NCBI GenBank assembly: GCA_900554415.1
Contig: USGU01000016.1
Coordinates: forward strand, 1-57,452
Direction of reading: 5' to 3'
Length of the DNA stretch: 57,452 nt
From: an uncultured Lachnospiraceae bacterium
Lineage (GTDB): Bacteria; Bacillota; Clostridia; Lachnospirales; Lachnospiraceae
Made by a program: the position numbers and the translations under genes. Below the pieces are notes generated by a model. That model made no database searches. It worked only from the letters and a program-made list of their open reading frames with translations, and was not told where the DNA came from. Below are positions 8,067-15,137 of the stretch, in pieces. Position 1 is the first letter of the stretch. Every line of letters starts with the position of its first letter.

Positions 8067-8285
8067 ATGTCAAAAGCAGATGTTATTGAAATTGAAGGTA
8101 CAGTAGTAGAAAAATTACCAAATGCAATGTTTCAGGTAGAATTAGAAAACGGACATCAGGTATTAGCCCACATCAGTGGAAAACTCCGTATGAACTTTAT
8201 CAAAATCTTACCGGGAGATAAAGTAACACTGGAATTATCACCATATGATTTGTCAAAAGGAAGAATCATCTGGAGAGATAAATAA
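8067..8285 (+). CDS. infA: Translation initiation factor IF-1
   Basis: OB-fold factor that binds the ribosomal A site during initiation. I choose the ATG at 8067 (MSKADVIEIEGTVVEKLPNA) after AGGGAGGAA; this gives 72 residues, the exact family length. GHQVLAHISGKLRMNFIKI and the end SPYDLSKGRIIWR are diagnostic. It is the last gene before a new promoter at 8342-8371 that starts the rpmJ-to-rplQ section. Confidence 0.97.
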   Translation: MSKADVIEIEGTVVEKLPNAMFQVELENGHQVLAHISGKLRMNFIKILPGDKVTLELSPYDLSKGRIIWRDK

Positions 8286-8341
8286 AAACGAAAAGCATAA
8301 ATAGAAAATCATAAACAAAAGCAAAAAATAGGAAAAAAGTA

Positions 8342-8371
8342 TTGACTTTGCTTGAAATATAATGATATAAT
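8342..8371 (+). promoter_or_regulatory. Sigma-A-type promoter upstream of rpmJ
   Basis: TTGACT at 8342-8347 and TATAAT at 8366-8371 with an 18-base spacer, in the gap after infA. It would start a transcript around 8378 carrying a hairpin leader, rpmJ, the structured rpmJ-rpsM spacer and the alpha operon. Confidence 0.75.
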
Positions 8372-8380
8372 ATTATGCGA

Positions 8381-8406
8381 ACTGCTTATGGGAAACTTTA
8401 AGCAGT
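8381..8406 (+). promoter_or_regulatory. Leader hairpin before rpmJ
   Basis: ACTGCTTA at 8381-8388 pairs perfectly with TAAGCAGT at 8399-8406 around a 10-base loop, right at the predicted transcript start. It may protect the 5' end of the mRNA or bind a regulator. No T-run follows. Confidence 0.55.
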
Positions 8407-8448
8407 GGGAAAATGCAGACTATGCAAGGTATGAAAGGAGGATTTGAC

Positions 8449-8562
8449 GTGAAGGTTAGATCATCAGTAAAACCGATTTGCGAAAAATGCAAAGTTATTA
8501 AAAGAAAAGGAAGCGTCAGAATTATCTGCGAAAATCCGAAACATAAACAGCGTCAGGGCTAA
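8449..8562 (+). CDS. rpmJ: 50S ribosomal protein L36 (bL36)
   Basis: A 37-residue zinc-ribbon protein of the large subunit, too short for usual ORF cut-offs. It starts with GTG after AAAGGAGG (MKVRSSVKPICEKCKVIKRK) and ends ICENPKHKQRQG. Ligands are Cys-X2-Cys, Cys and His, the zinc-binding (C+) form. It normally sits between infA and rpsM, as here, but the following gap is 473 bases instead of a few tens. Confidence 0.95.
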   Translation: MKVRSSVKPICEKCKVIKRKGSVRIICENPKHKQRQG

Positions 8563-8599
8563 GAATTAATTACTTGGCAGACAGTTAGTTTATGAATGA

Positions 8600-8950
8600 A
8601 TTAGGCGGCTGATAGGAAATTGCAAAGTGTGTACAGCAATTTACTATTTTAAATATACAGGAAAACACCATGAGCAAAGTGGTATTCAGGTATATTGCCT
8701 ATAATACCGGCAGTCATTTGCTGGGAAACCAGTTGCCGGAAAGGGTGTGATACCGACACACCTGGGCTGGGATATCAGACCATCTGTTATAAACAGAAGT
8801 AAGAGTCTGGTAGGGTACTCGCAGAATAACAGAGAACTCACAGCCTCAATTTGGGACAGTATGACGAAGTGCGTGGACCGCATATTTGGACTGACCGAGC
8901 TTGCTTAAGTCAGGACAGAATATGAGGGAGACATAGGGTGTTAGCCCTTA
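8600..8950 (+). ncRNA. Unidentified structured RNA in the rpmJ-rpsM spacer
   Basis: The 473-base gap 8563-9035 has no convincing ORF but many perfect helices in order. These are AAATTGC 8617-8623 with GCAATTT 8636-8642; CCGGCA 8707-8712 with TGCCGG 8734-8739, enclosing CTGG-GAAA-CCAG (a GNRA tetraloop); GGTGTG 8744-8749 with CACACC 8757-8762; ATCAGAC 8774-8780 with GTCTGGT 8805-8811, enclosing TCTGTT-AACAGA; CATATT 8881-8886 with AATATG 8919-8924, enclosing CTGAC-GTCAG; and AGGG 8935-8938 with CCCT 8945-8948. It does not match RNase P, tmRNA, SRP RNA or a group II domain V that I can recognise. Position suggests a cis-regulatory leader of rpsM, where E. coli places its S4-binding element, but it is far larger. 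Confidence 0.6.
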
Positions 8951-9035
8951 CAGCGAAATGTAGCGAAGCGAAATTGAGCTGATACCACTTCAGAAAAAAG
9001 AACAAAGTAATGAAAGAAAATGGAGGAAATCACAA

Positions 9036-9404
9036 ATGGCTCGTATTGCAGGTGTAGACTTACCAAGAGACAAACGTGTGGAAATCGGGTTAACTTATAT
9101 CTACGGAATTGGTAGAACAAGCGCAACTCGTATTCTTGCAGAGGCTGGAGTTAATCCAGATACTCGTTGTAGAGATCTTACAGACGATGAAGTAAAGAAA
9201 ATCAGTGCTGTAATTGATGAAACTCAGGTTGTAGAAGGTGATCTTCGTAGAGAAATCGCTCTTAACATCAAGAGACTTCAGGAAATTGGATGCTACAGAG
9301 GAATCCGTCATAGAAAAGGACTTCCAGTTCGTGGTCAGAAGACAAAGACAAACGCAAGAACAAGAAAAGGTCCAAAGAGAACCGTAGCAAACAAGAAAAA
9401 ATAG
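9036..9404 (+). CDS. rpsM: 30S ribosomal protein S13 (uS13)
   Basis: Head protein that contacts P-site tRNA and forms bridges with L5. It is 122 residues with ARIAGVDLPRDKRVEIGLTY, GIGRTSATRILAEAGVNPDT and GIRHRKGLPVRGQKTKTNAR. TGGAGGAAA lies 7-8 bases before the ATG. It follows the long structured spacer and leads rpsK-rpsD-rpoA-rplQ, so any control in that spacer would govern the whole alpha operon. Confidence 0.97.
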   Translation: MARIAGVDLPRDKRVEIGLTYIYGIGRTSATRILAEAGVNPDTRCRDLTDDEVKKISAVIDETQVVEGDLRREIALNIKRLQEIGCYRGIRHRKGLPVRGQKTKTNARTRKGPKRTVANKKK

Positions 9405-9450
9405 GAACAAATAACTAGTTAAATAAAAGAAAGTGTAGGTTAGTTTTATT

Positions 9451-9846
9451 ATGGCTAAAAAAGTTACAAAAAAAGTGACAAAAAAACGTGTCAAGAAAAA
9501 CGTTGAACGCGGACAGGCACATATCCAGTCATCTTTCAATAATACAATCGTTACTTTGACAGATGCTCAGGGAAATGCTTTATCATGGGCAAGTGCAGGT
9601 GGTCTGGGATTTAGAGGTTCAAGAAAATCTACTCCATATGCAGCACAGATGGCAGCAGAAACAGCAGCTAAAGCAGCATTAGTTCATGGTCTTAAATCAG
9701 TAGACGTATTCGTTAAAGGACCTGGATCAGGTAGAGAAGCAGCAATCCGTGCCCTTCAGGCATGCGGAATTGATGTTACAAGCATCACAGATGTAACACC
9801 AGTACCACATAATGGATGCCGCCCACCAAAACGTAGAAGAGTCTAG
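9451..9846 (+). CDS. rpsK: 30S ribosomal protein S11 (uS11)
   Basis: Platform protein near the mRNA exit and E site. It is 131 residues with a lysine-rich N-terminus, then GQAHIQSSFNNTIVTLTDAQ, GFRGSRKSTPYAAQMAAETA and TPVPHNGCRPPKRRRV, all characteristic. The upstream region lacks a strong ribosome-binding site (AAAGTGTAGGT), which is weaker than its neighbours'. The 46-base gap from rpsM suggests co-transcription. Confidence 0.96.
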   Translation: MAKKVTKKVTKKRVKKNVERGQAHIQSSFNNTIVTLTDAQGNALSWASAGGLGFRGSRKSTPYAAQMAAETAAKAALVHGLKSVDVFVKGPGSGREAAIRALQACGIDVTSITDVTPVPHNGCRPPKRRRV

Positions 9847-9872
9847 TCGATTATTATTAGGAGGAAAAGAGC

Positions 9873-10466
9873 ATGGCAGTAAATAGAGTTCCAGTTCTTA
9901 AAAGATGCCGTTCATTAGGAATGGATCCAGTATATTTGGGAATTGATAAAAAGTCTAACAGACAGTTAAAAAGAGCTAATAGAAAAATGAGTGAGTATGG
10001 TCTTCAGTTACGTGAAAAACAGAAAGCGAAATTCATCTATGGTGTATTAGAAAAACCTTTCAGAAACTATTTCGAAAAAGCTTCTCAGATGAAAGGTATG
10101 ACAGGTGCTAACCTGATGGTTCTTCTTGAATCAAGATTGGATAATGTTATCTTCCGTCTTGGATTCGCAAGAACAAGAAAAGAAGCAAGACAGATTGTTG
10201 ACCACAAGCATGTATTAGTTAATGGAAAACAGGTTAATATTCCATCATACTTAATCAAAGCTGGCGATGTAATCGAAATCAAAGAAGGAAAGAAAGCGTC
10301 TGTAAGATACAAAGATATCACAGAAGTAACAGCAGGACGTTTAGTTCCAGAATGGTTAGAAGCAGATGCTGAAAACTTAAAAGGAACAGTTAAGAATCTT
10401 CCTACTCGTGAAATGATCGACGTACCAGTTGACGAAATGCTGATTGTCGAATTATATTCTAAATAA
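9873..10466 (+). CDS. rpsD: 30S ribosomal protein S4 (uS4), zinc-less form
   Basis: 16S rRNA 5'-domain nucleator and, in several bacteria, an autoregulator of its own operon. The 197-residue product has an N-terminus (VPVLKRCRSLGMDPVYLGID) without the CXXC zinc motif. It also has the S4 RNA-binding domain around residues 90-155 (SRLDNVIFRLGFARTRKEAR, then VDHKHVLVNGK). ATTAGGAGGAAAAG precedes the ATG. In Bacillus rpsD is separate; here it lies in the alpha operon, so feedback on rpsM via S4 is possible. Confidence 0.96.
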   Translation: MAVNRVPVLKRCRSLGMDPVYLGIDKKSNRQLKRANRKMSEYGLQLREKQKAKFIYGVLEKPFRNYFEKASQMKGMTGANLMVLLESRLDNVIFRLGFARTRKEARQIVDHKHVLVNGKQVNIPSYLIKAGDVIEIKEGKKASVRYKDITEVTAGRLVPEWLEADAENLKGTVKNLPTREMIDVPVDEMLIVELYSK

Positions 10467-10468
10467 AA

Positions 10469-10524
10469 CACATTTTTGTAAGAAAATGTGCATCTTAACG
10501 GACCTCTTTGTCAGGTTCGTTAAG
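10469..10524 (+). promoter_or_regulatory. Tandem hairpins between rpsD and rpoA
   Basis: The first hairpin is CACATTTT 10469-10476 with AAAATGTG 10483-10490. The second is a 12-pair stem, CTTAACGGACCT 10494-10505 with AGGTTCGTTAAG 10513-10524, containing one G-T pair and a 7-base loop. Neither ends in a U-tract. Likely processing or stability elements that set rpoA levels relative to the ribosomal genes, or a protein-binding site. Confidence 0.55.
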
Positions 10525-10582
10525 GCTATGTTTAGGAAATAGTAACCCTCAACAACCAAAACCCATAAGGAGGGACCAAATA

Positions 10583-11542
10583 GTGTTTGATTTTAATAAA
10601 CCGAATATTGAAATTACAGAAATTTCAGAAGATAAGAAATATGGCAGATTCGTAGTAGAACCTCTTGAAAGAGGATATGGTACGACATTGGGTAACTCTT
10701 TAAGAAGAATTATGCTTTCTTCTTTACCGGGTGCTGCAATCAGTCAGATTAAAATCGATGGTGTATTACATGAATTCAGCACAATTCCAGGAGTAAAGGA
10801 AGATGTTACTGAAATAATCATGAATCTGAAAACACTGGCAATTAAGAATTTTTCAGAGACAGATGAGCCGAAGACAGCTTATATCGAATTTGAAGGAGAA
10901 GGCGTTGTTACAGGTGCAGATATCCACGCAGATGCAGATATCGAGATTATGAATCCTGAAACAGTGATTGCTACATTAAATGGCGGTGCAGACAGCAAGC
11001 TTTACATGGAACTTACCATTACAAAGGGACGTGGATATGTAGGCTCTGACAAGAATAAAACAGAAGATATGCCAATTGGTGTAATTCCAATTGATTCTAT
11101 CTATACACCGGTTGAGAGAGTAAACCTTACTGTTCAGAATACACGTGTTGGTCAGATTACTGATTTTGACAAATTGACATTAGATGTATGGACAAATGGA
11201 ACATTAGCTCCAGATGAAGCAGTAAGCTTAGCTGCAAAAGTACTTAACGAACATCTGAAACTTTTCATCGACCTTTCTGAAGTTGCTCAGGCAGCAGAAG
11301 TTATGATTGAAAAAGAAGATGATGAAAAAGAAAAAGTACTTGAAATGAGTATTGATGAACTTGAACTTTCCGTTCGTTCTTACAACTGCCTGAAGAGAGC
11401 AGGAATCAATACAGTAGAAGAACTTACAAACAGAACTCCAGAAGATATGATGAAAGTCCGTAACCTTGGACGCAAGTCATTAGAAGAAGTTCTGGCAAAA
11501 TTAAAAGAGCTCGGTCTTGAATTAAGTCAGGGCGAAGAATAG
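10583..11542 (+). CDS. rpoA: RNA polymerase alpha subunit
   Basis: Dimerises to seed RNA polymerase assembly; the C-terminal domain contacts UP elements and activators. The start is the GTG at 10583 (MFDFNKPNIEITEISEDKKY), 8 bases after AAGGAGGG, giving 319 residues. The N-terminal domain shows EPLERGYGTTLGNSLRRIML. The C-terminal domain from about residue 245 shows LSVRSYNCLKRAGINTVEEL and RNLGRKSLEEVLAKL. An earlier in-frame ATG at 10508 lies within the hairpin leader and is unlikely. Confidence 0.97.
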   Translation: MFDFNKPNIEITEISEDKKYGRFVVEPLERGYGTTLGNSLRRIMLSSLPGAAISQIKIDGVLHEFSTIPGVKEDVTEIIMNLKTLAIKNFSETDEPKTAYIEFEGEGVVTGADIHADADIEIMNPETVIATLNGGADSKLYMELTITKGRGYVGSDKNKTEDMPIGVIPIDSIYTPVERVNLTVQNTRVGQITDFDKLTLDVWTNGTLAPDEAVSLAAKVLNEHLKLFIDLSEVAQAAEVMIEKEDDEKEKVLEMSIDELELSVRSYNCLKRAGINTVEELTNRTPEDMMKVRNLGRKSLEEVLAKLKELGLELSQGEE

Positions 11543-11569
11543 AGCACTTTTAACAACAGGAAAACCATT

Positions 11570-11627
11570 ATCTGGCTAGTAAGCCCGATGAATGCATAAC
11601 CAGATGGCGTGTTTCGGTAAGTCCGAA
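11570..11627 (+). promoter_or_regulatory. Hairpins between rpoA and rplQ
   Basis: ATCTGG 11570-11575 pairs with CCAGAT 11600-11605, and TTCGG 11613-11617 pairs with CCGAA 11623-11627 around a 5-base loop. The 125-base gap has no T-run. The structures may influence rplQ translation or mRNA processing; evidence is structural only. Confidence 0.4.
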
Positions 11628-11667
11628 GATGCTCGGAATATGTCTTATATTAATGGAGGATTATAAA

Positions 11668-12204
11668 ATGGCAAAATATAGAAAACTTGGCAGAACATCA
11701 AGCCAGAGAAAAGCATTATTAAGAAACCAGGTAACAATGTTAATTCAGCATGGTAAAATCAGAACAACAGAAGCTAAAGCAAAAGAAATCCGCAAGATTA
11801 CTGAAGGACTTATCGCTTCTGCTGTAAGAGAAAAAGATAACTTTGAAGAAGTTACAATCACAGCTAAAGTTGCAAGAAAAGACAAAGATGGCAAGAGAGT
11901 AAAAGAAGTTGTAGATGGTAAGAAAGTTACTGTTTATGATGAAGTTGAAAAAACAATCAAAAAAGACATGCCTTCAAGACTTCATGCAAGACGTGAAATG
12001 CTGAAAGTGCTTTACTCTGTAACAGAAGTTCCAACAGAAAATGCTGGAAAGAAGAAAAATACTCAGAAAGTTGATCTTGTAGACAAACTGTTTACAGAAA
12101 TCGCTCCAAAATATGCTGACCGCAAGGGTGGATACACAAGAATCATCAAAATCGGACAGCGTAAAGGTGACGGAGCAATGGAAGTACTTATTGAATTAGT
12201 ATAA
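11668..12204 (+). CDS. rplQ: 50S ribosomal protein L17 (bL17), expanded form
   Basis: Large-subunit protein near the tunnel exit. The start is the ATG at 11668 (MAKYRKLGRTSSQRKALLRN) after TGGAGGATT. The product is 178 residues, against roughly 115-130 in E. coli and Bacillus. The extra ~55 residues form a charged insertion at about 72-130 (KVARKDKDGKRVKEVVDGKK and onward) between the two halves of the usual fold, which resumes with DKLFTEIAPKYADRKGGYTR. I recall similar insertions in Lachnospiraceae L17; its role is unknown to me. A strong terminator follows. Confidence 0.95.
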   Translation: MAKYRKLGRTSSQRKALLRNQVTMLIQHGKIRTTEAKAKEIRKITEGLIASAVREKDNFEEVTITAKVARKDKDGKRVKEVVDGKKVTVYDEVEKTIKKDMPSRLHARREMLKVLYSVTEVPTENAGKKKNTQKVDLVDKLFTEIAPKYADRKGGYTRIIKIGQRKGDGAMEVLIELV

Positions 12205-12238
12205 TTCCTGAGTAAGTTCACAAAGAAAAGTAAAAGAA

Positions 12239-12274
12239 AACGATGTGACTCGTTGAGAGTTACATCGTTTTTTG
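12239..12274 (+). terminator. Intrinsic terminator after rplQ
   Basis: A 12-pair stem AACGATGTGACT / AGTTACATCGTT (one G-T pair) with a 7-base loop, followed directly by TTTTT. It ends the long ribosomal protein section. Confidence 0.9.
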
Positions 12275-12378
12275 TTATACTTGTTTATAAGGGTTATGAA
12301 ACAGAGAATTTTGCCCGCACTATATGAGTTATGTGTCGAGGGCATTATTCTGATAATGCATATTTGGAGGAAGAAAAA

Positions 12379-12825
12379 ATGAAAATTGGTATTGCAAATG
12401 ACCACTCAGCAGTAGACATGAAGAATGAGATTGTAAAATATTTAGAGGAAAAAGGCTATGAAGTAGTAAACTATGGAACTGATACGACAGAAAGCTGCCA
12501 CTATCCAATCTATGGTGAGAAAATAGGACGTGCAGTTGCATCAGGAGAGGTAGACCTTGGTATTGCAATTTGCGGAACAGGACTAGGTATCTCCCTTGCG
12601 GCAAATAAGGTAAAGGGAGTAAGAGCTGCAGTATGCTCTGAGCCATATACAGCCAGAATGTCAAGAGAACATAATAATGCCAATGTACTTGCGTTTGGTG
12701 CAAGAGTAATCGGAATTGAGATGGCAAAGATGATTGTAGATGAATGGCTGAACGCCAAGTTCCTTGGAGGAAGACATCAGCAGAGAGTAGATATGATCAT
12801 GGAAATCGAGAACAGAAACGAGTAA
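12379..12825 (+). CDS. rpiB: Ribose 5-phosphate isomerase B (RpiB/LacAB family)
   Basis: Interconverts ribulose 5-phosphate and ribose 5-phosphate in the pentose phosphate pathway. The start ATG at 12379 follows TTGGAGGAAG and gives 148 residues. Family motifs are IGIANDHSAVDMKNEIV, the catalytic loop GIAICGTGLGISLAANKVKG (Cys) and SREHNNANVLAFGARV (His and Arg). LacA/LacB and related sugar-phosphate isomerases share the fold; the CGTG motif and length fit RpiB best. It stands alone between two terminators. Confidence 0.92.
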   Translation: MKIGIANDHSAVDMKNEIVKYLEEKGYEVVNYGTDTTESCHYPIYGEKIGRAVASGEVDLGIAICGTGLGISLAANKVKGVRAAVCSEPYTARMSREHNNANVLAFGARVIGIEMAKMIVDEWLNAKFLGGRHQQRVDMIMEIENRNE

Positions 12826-12870
12826 AGAAAAGACAGATAGACGGTTATATAAAATAATATAGAATAACAA

Positions 12871-12912
12871 AAAGCTGAGGATTTCATTGCTAAAATGAAA
12901 ATCTTCAGCTTT
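12871..12912. terminator. Bidirectional terminator between rpiB and the SleB-like gene
   Basis: AAAGCTGAGGATTTCATT and AATGAAAATCTTCAGCTTT form a long, slightly imperfect stem. T-runs are present on both strands (AAAAAGC upstream reads as GCTTTTT on the minus strand). It lies between two convergent genes. Confidence 0.8.
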
Positions 12913-12968
12913 GTCTGTGTAGAGAGCTACAAATAAAATAGTAACATAAAATTGTGTACTCAATCCTG

Positions 12969-14018
12969 TTAGAAAAATACATTCCCACCTACTACAGTCC
13001 CATAATGCCCGCTGGACGCAGCGCGGAAAGAGTAGCAGCCACTTACGGAACTTAAACGGGAACCATTTAAGGCATCCTGCGCTGCCTGATAACAGAGTGA
13101 GGATGGACCGTTTGCGAGTACACGTTTTAAACTGCCATTCCAGGTCGGTGAGAACTGTCCACTCTGGTAAATGACATCATATAATGTGTTCGGATATCTG
13201 GAACTGGCTACACGGTTCATAATTATTGTAGCGACTGCCAATAAAGCATCATAATTTGTGGTGCCTGCCTCACATTGCAGGATTGCTGCAAGTAATACCA
13301 GATCACTGGAAGAAACTTCGGTGGTTTCACTGGAAGAAGAATCGGAGGAACTGGAACTCGTATTGGCTGAGGAAGAAACATTCGCATTGCTTGCAGCTTC
13401 CTGTGCAGCTTTTGCCTTTGCAAGAGCATCTTCTGAAACCTGAAGATTGTCGGAAGTAGAAGCAATTGCGGCATTCAATTCTTCATAGCGTGTGTTCAAA
13501 GAAGCCTGCAATTCAGCAAGGCGTTCTTGTTCCTGCTCTAATTCAGTATTTTTCTCCTCTACATTTATACGGCTGTTCTGAAACTCAGATAACATCTTGC
13601 GGTCATATTCCGTAATGTTCTGTACAAACGCCGTATTGTTCAGAAAATCAGCCATGCTTTCGGATGAAAAAATCATATGCAGAAGGCTGGTGTTTCCGTT
13701 CTCATACATAAATTTAATACGCTGCTTCATAGCATCATATTGGAGTTCTTCATTCAATTTTGCCGCTTCCAAATCAAGCGCAGCCTTTTCAAGAGCGGCA
13801 TTGGATTCATCAATTTGCGATGTGAGTGAAGTGATTTCAGCGCTAAGTGTATTTAATTCATTATTCAGCTTGTCCAATTGGTTCTGTAATTCATTTGTTT
13901 TTTGTTCGAGAGTGTTGACATTCTCATCAGCGTGGGAAATAATACTGATGGAACAAAGTGTGATGGCGCAGCATAAGGCAATGCAACGCTTAACCATGGT
14001 GTAAAATCTCTTGTTCAT
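12969..14018 (-). CDS. Secreted coiled-coil protein with SleB-type cell wall hydrolase domain
   Basis: Probable exported peptidoglycan hydrolase. The start ATG at 14018 (MNKRFYTMVKRCIALCCAIT) follows AGAAAGGGAA and gives 349 residues. A signal peptide covers about 1-31, cut near SHADEN. Residues ~32-215 form a PcsB-like coiled coil. A Ser-rich linker (~215-235) follows. The C-terminus is a Hydrolase_2 (SleB/CwlJ) domain with AAILQCEAGTTNYDALLAVA, containing the Glu expected for catalysis, and VANVIMNR-like IIMNRVASSRYPNTLYDVIY. In Bacillus SleB acts in spore germination; here the coiled coil suggests a vegetative or division role. This is inference. Confidence 0.85.
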   Translation of the reverse strand: MNKRFYTMVKRCIALCCAITLCSISIISHADENVNTLEQKTNELQNQLDKLNNELNTLSAEITSLTSQIDESNAALEKAALDLEAAKLNEELQYDAMKQRIKFMYENGNTSLLHMIFSSESMADFLNNTAFVQNITEYDRKMLSEFQNSRINVEEKNTELEQEQERLAELQASLNTRYEELNAAIASTSDNLQVSEDALAKAKAAQEAASNANVSSSANTSSSSSDSSSSETTEVSSSDLVLLAAILQCEAGTTNYDALLAVATIIMNRVASSRYPNTLYDVIYQSGQFSPTWNGSLKRVLANGPSSLCYQAAQDALNGSRLSSVSGCYSFRAASSGHYGTVVGGNVFF

Positions 14019-14052
14019 ATAATGTTCCCTTTCTAAAAAATAAACCCATAAT

Positions 14053-14081
14053 ATTATACTACAAATTGCTTTATTACGCAA
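14053..14081 (-). promoter_or_regulatory. Promoter for the SleB-like gene (minus strand)
   Basis: On the minus strand TTGCGT (14081-14076) and TATAAT (14058-14053) are separated by 17 bases, ending 35 bases before the start codon at 14018. Good sigma-A consensus. Confidence 0.65.
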
Positions 14082-14157
14082 ATTTTGATATACTCTTTAA
14101 TAAGATATTAAGAAAGCTGAAAAATAATACAAAAATCAAATGAAAAGAGGATGAGTA

Positions 14158-14976
14158 ATGTTAGATATTTTGATAGCAGCAATTTTAGGAATTGTAGAGG
14201 GAATCACAGAGTGGCTTCCTATTAGCAGTACAGGACATATGATTTTGGTGGAAGAATTTTTACATATGTCAACGAGCGCAGAATTTAACAGTATGTTCCG
14301 TGTGGTAATCCAGCTTGGAGCAATCATGGCGGTTGTGGTACTGTATTTCCACAAGCTGAATCCATTTTCACCAAGAAAGACAGCGAAGCAGAAAAGGCAG
14401 ACCATGAATCTCTGGTGTAAGATTATTGCTGCGTGTCTTCCGGCAGCGGTTCTCGGACTGTTGTTTGACGATGTGCTGGATAAATATTTGTACAATTATG
14501 TAGTAGTAGCACTCATGCTGATTATTTATGGTGTATTCTTTATTATTATTGAAAAGAAGAATGCCAATGCCAGACCTTCGATTACAAAGCTTTCGCAGAT
14601 GACATATTCGACAGCATTGGGAATCGGTTTCTTCCAGGTACTTGCACTGGTTCCGGGAACTTCCCGTTCAGGTGCGACGATTCTTGGAGCGTTGATGCTT
14701 GGAACATCCAGATTTGTTGCTACAGAATTTACATTCTATCTGGCAATTCCGGTCATGTTTGGGGCGAGTGCACTGAAGATTGTTAAATTTGGCTTCCATT
14801 ACACAGCTCTGGAGGTTGCAATTTTGCTTGTGGGCTGTTTGGTGGCGTTTGTCGTATCAGTAATTGCGATTAAGTTCTTACTTTCATATATTAAGAAGAA
14901 TGACTTCAAAGTGTTTGGATATTACCGAATTATCCTTGGACTTCTTGTATTGATTTATTTTGCAATATGGGGATAA
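14158..14976 (+). CDS. uppP: Undecaprenyl-diphosphatase (UppP/BacA family)
   Basis: Integral membrane enzyme that recycles undecaprenyl pyrophosphate to the monophosphate carrier for peptidoglycan synthesis and confers bacitracin tolerance. It has 272 residues with several membrane helices. The two family motifs are visible: EGITEWLPISSTGHMIL near residue 15 (catalytic Glu and Ser) and LVPGTSRSGATILGALM near residue 160 (Arg). AAAAGAGGA lies upstream. It is divergent from the cell wall hydrolase gene, both linked to the envelope. Confidence 0.94.
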   Translation: MLDILIAAILGIVEGITEWLPISSTGHMILVEEFLHMSTSAEFNSMFRVVIQLGAIMAVVVLYFHKLNPFSPRKTAKQKRQTMNLWCKIIAACLPAAVLGLLFDDVLDKYLYNYVVVALMLIIYGVFFIIIEKKNANARPSITKLSQMTYSTALGIGFFQVLALVPGTSRSGATILGALMLGTSRFVATEFTFYLAIPVMFGASALKIVKFGFHYTALEVAILLVGCLVAFVVSVIAIKFLLSYIKKNDFKVFGYYRIILGLLVLIYFAIWG

Positions 14977-15025
14977 AAGAATCTAGAATCGGGATTAATG
15001 GAAAATTGGATATTATGTCCTAAAA

Positions 15026-15073
15026 AAGTGGTTATTTATGCAATTAAATGTATAAATAACCACTTGCTTTTTT
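15026..15073. terminator. Strong intrinsic terminator after uppP
   Basis: A 14-pair perfect stem, AAGTGGTTATTTAT at 15026-15039 with ATAAATAACCACTT at 15052-15065, then GCTTTTTTT. An A-run upstream makes it potentially bidirectional. Confidence 0.92.
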
Positions 15074-15137
15074 GAGAAAAAGTGTTAGAATATTACTTAT
15101 GGTTGTATGATTATACAAAAACAAGGAGGAGATTAAG

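Noticed and set aside
8686..8883. Minus-strand 65-residue ORF in the rpmJ-rpsM gap
   Set aside because: No ribosome-binding site, no recognisable motif, and it is antisense to paired helices; a chance ORF in structured RNA.
8563..9035. Group II intron or IS remnant in the rpmJ-rpsM gap
   Set aside because: No domain V-like hairpin, no terminal inverted repeats or target duplication, and no transposase or RT fragment that I could find.
12871..12912. Possible small RNA between rpiB and the SleB-like gene
   Set aside because: The structure is fully explained as a bidirectional terminator between convergent genes.
13256..14004. Plus-strand ORFs opposite the SleB-like gene
   Set aside because: They mirror the low-complexity Ser/Ala and coiled-coil codons of the minus gene and lack start signals.
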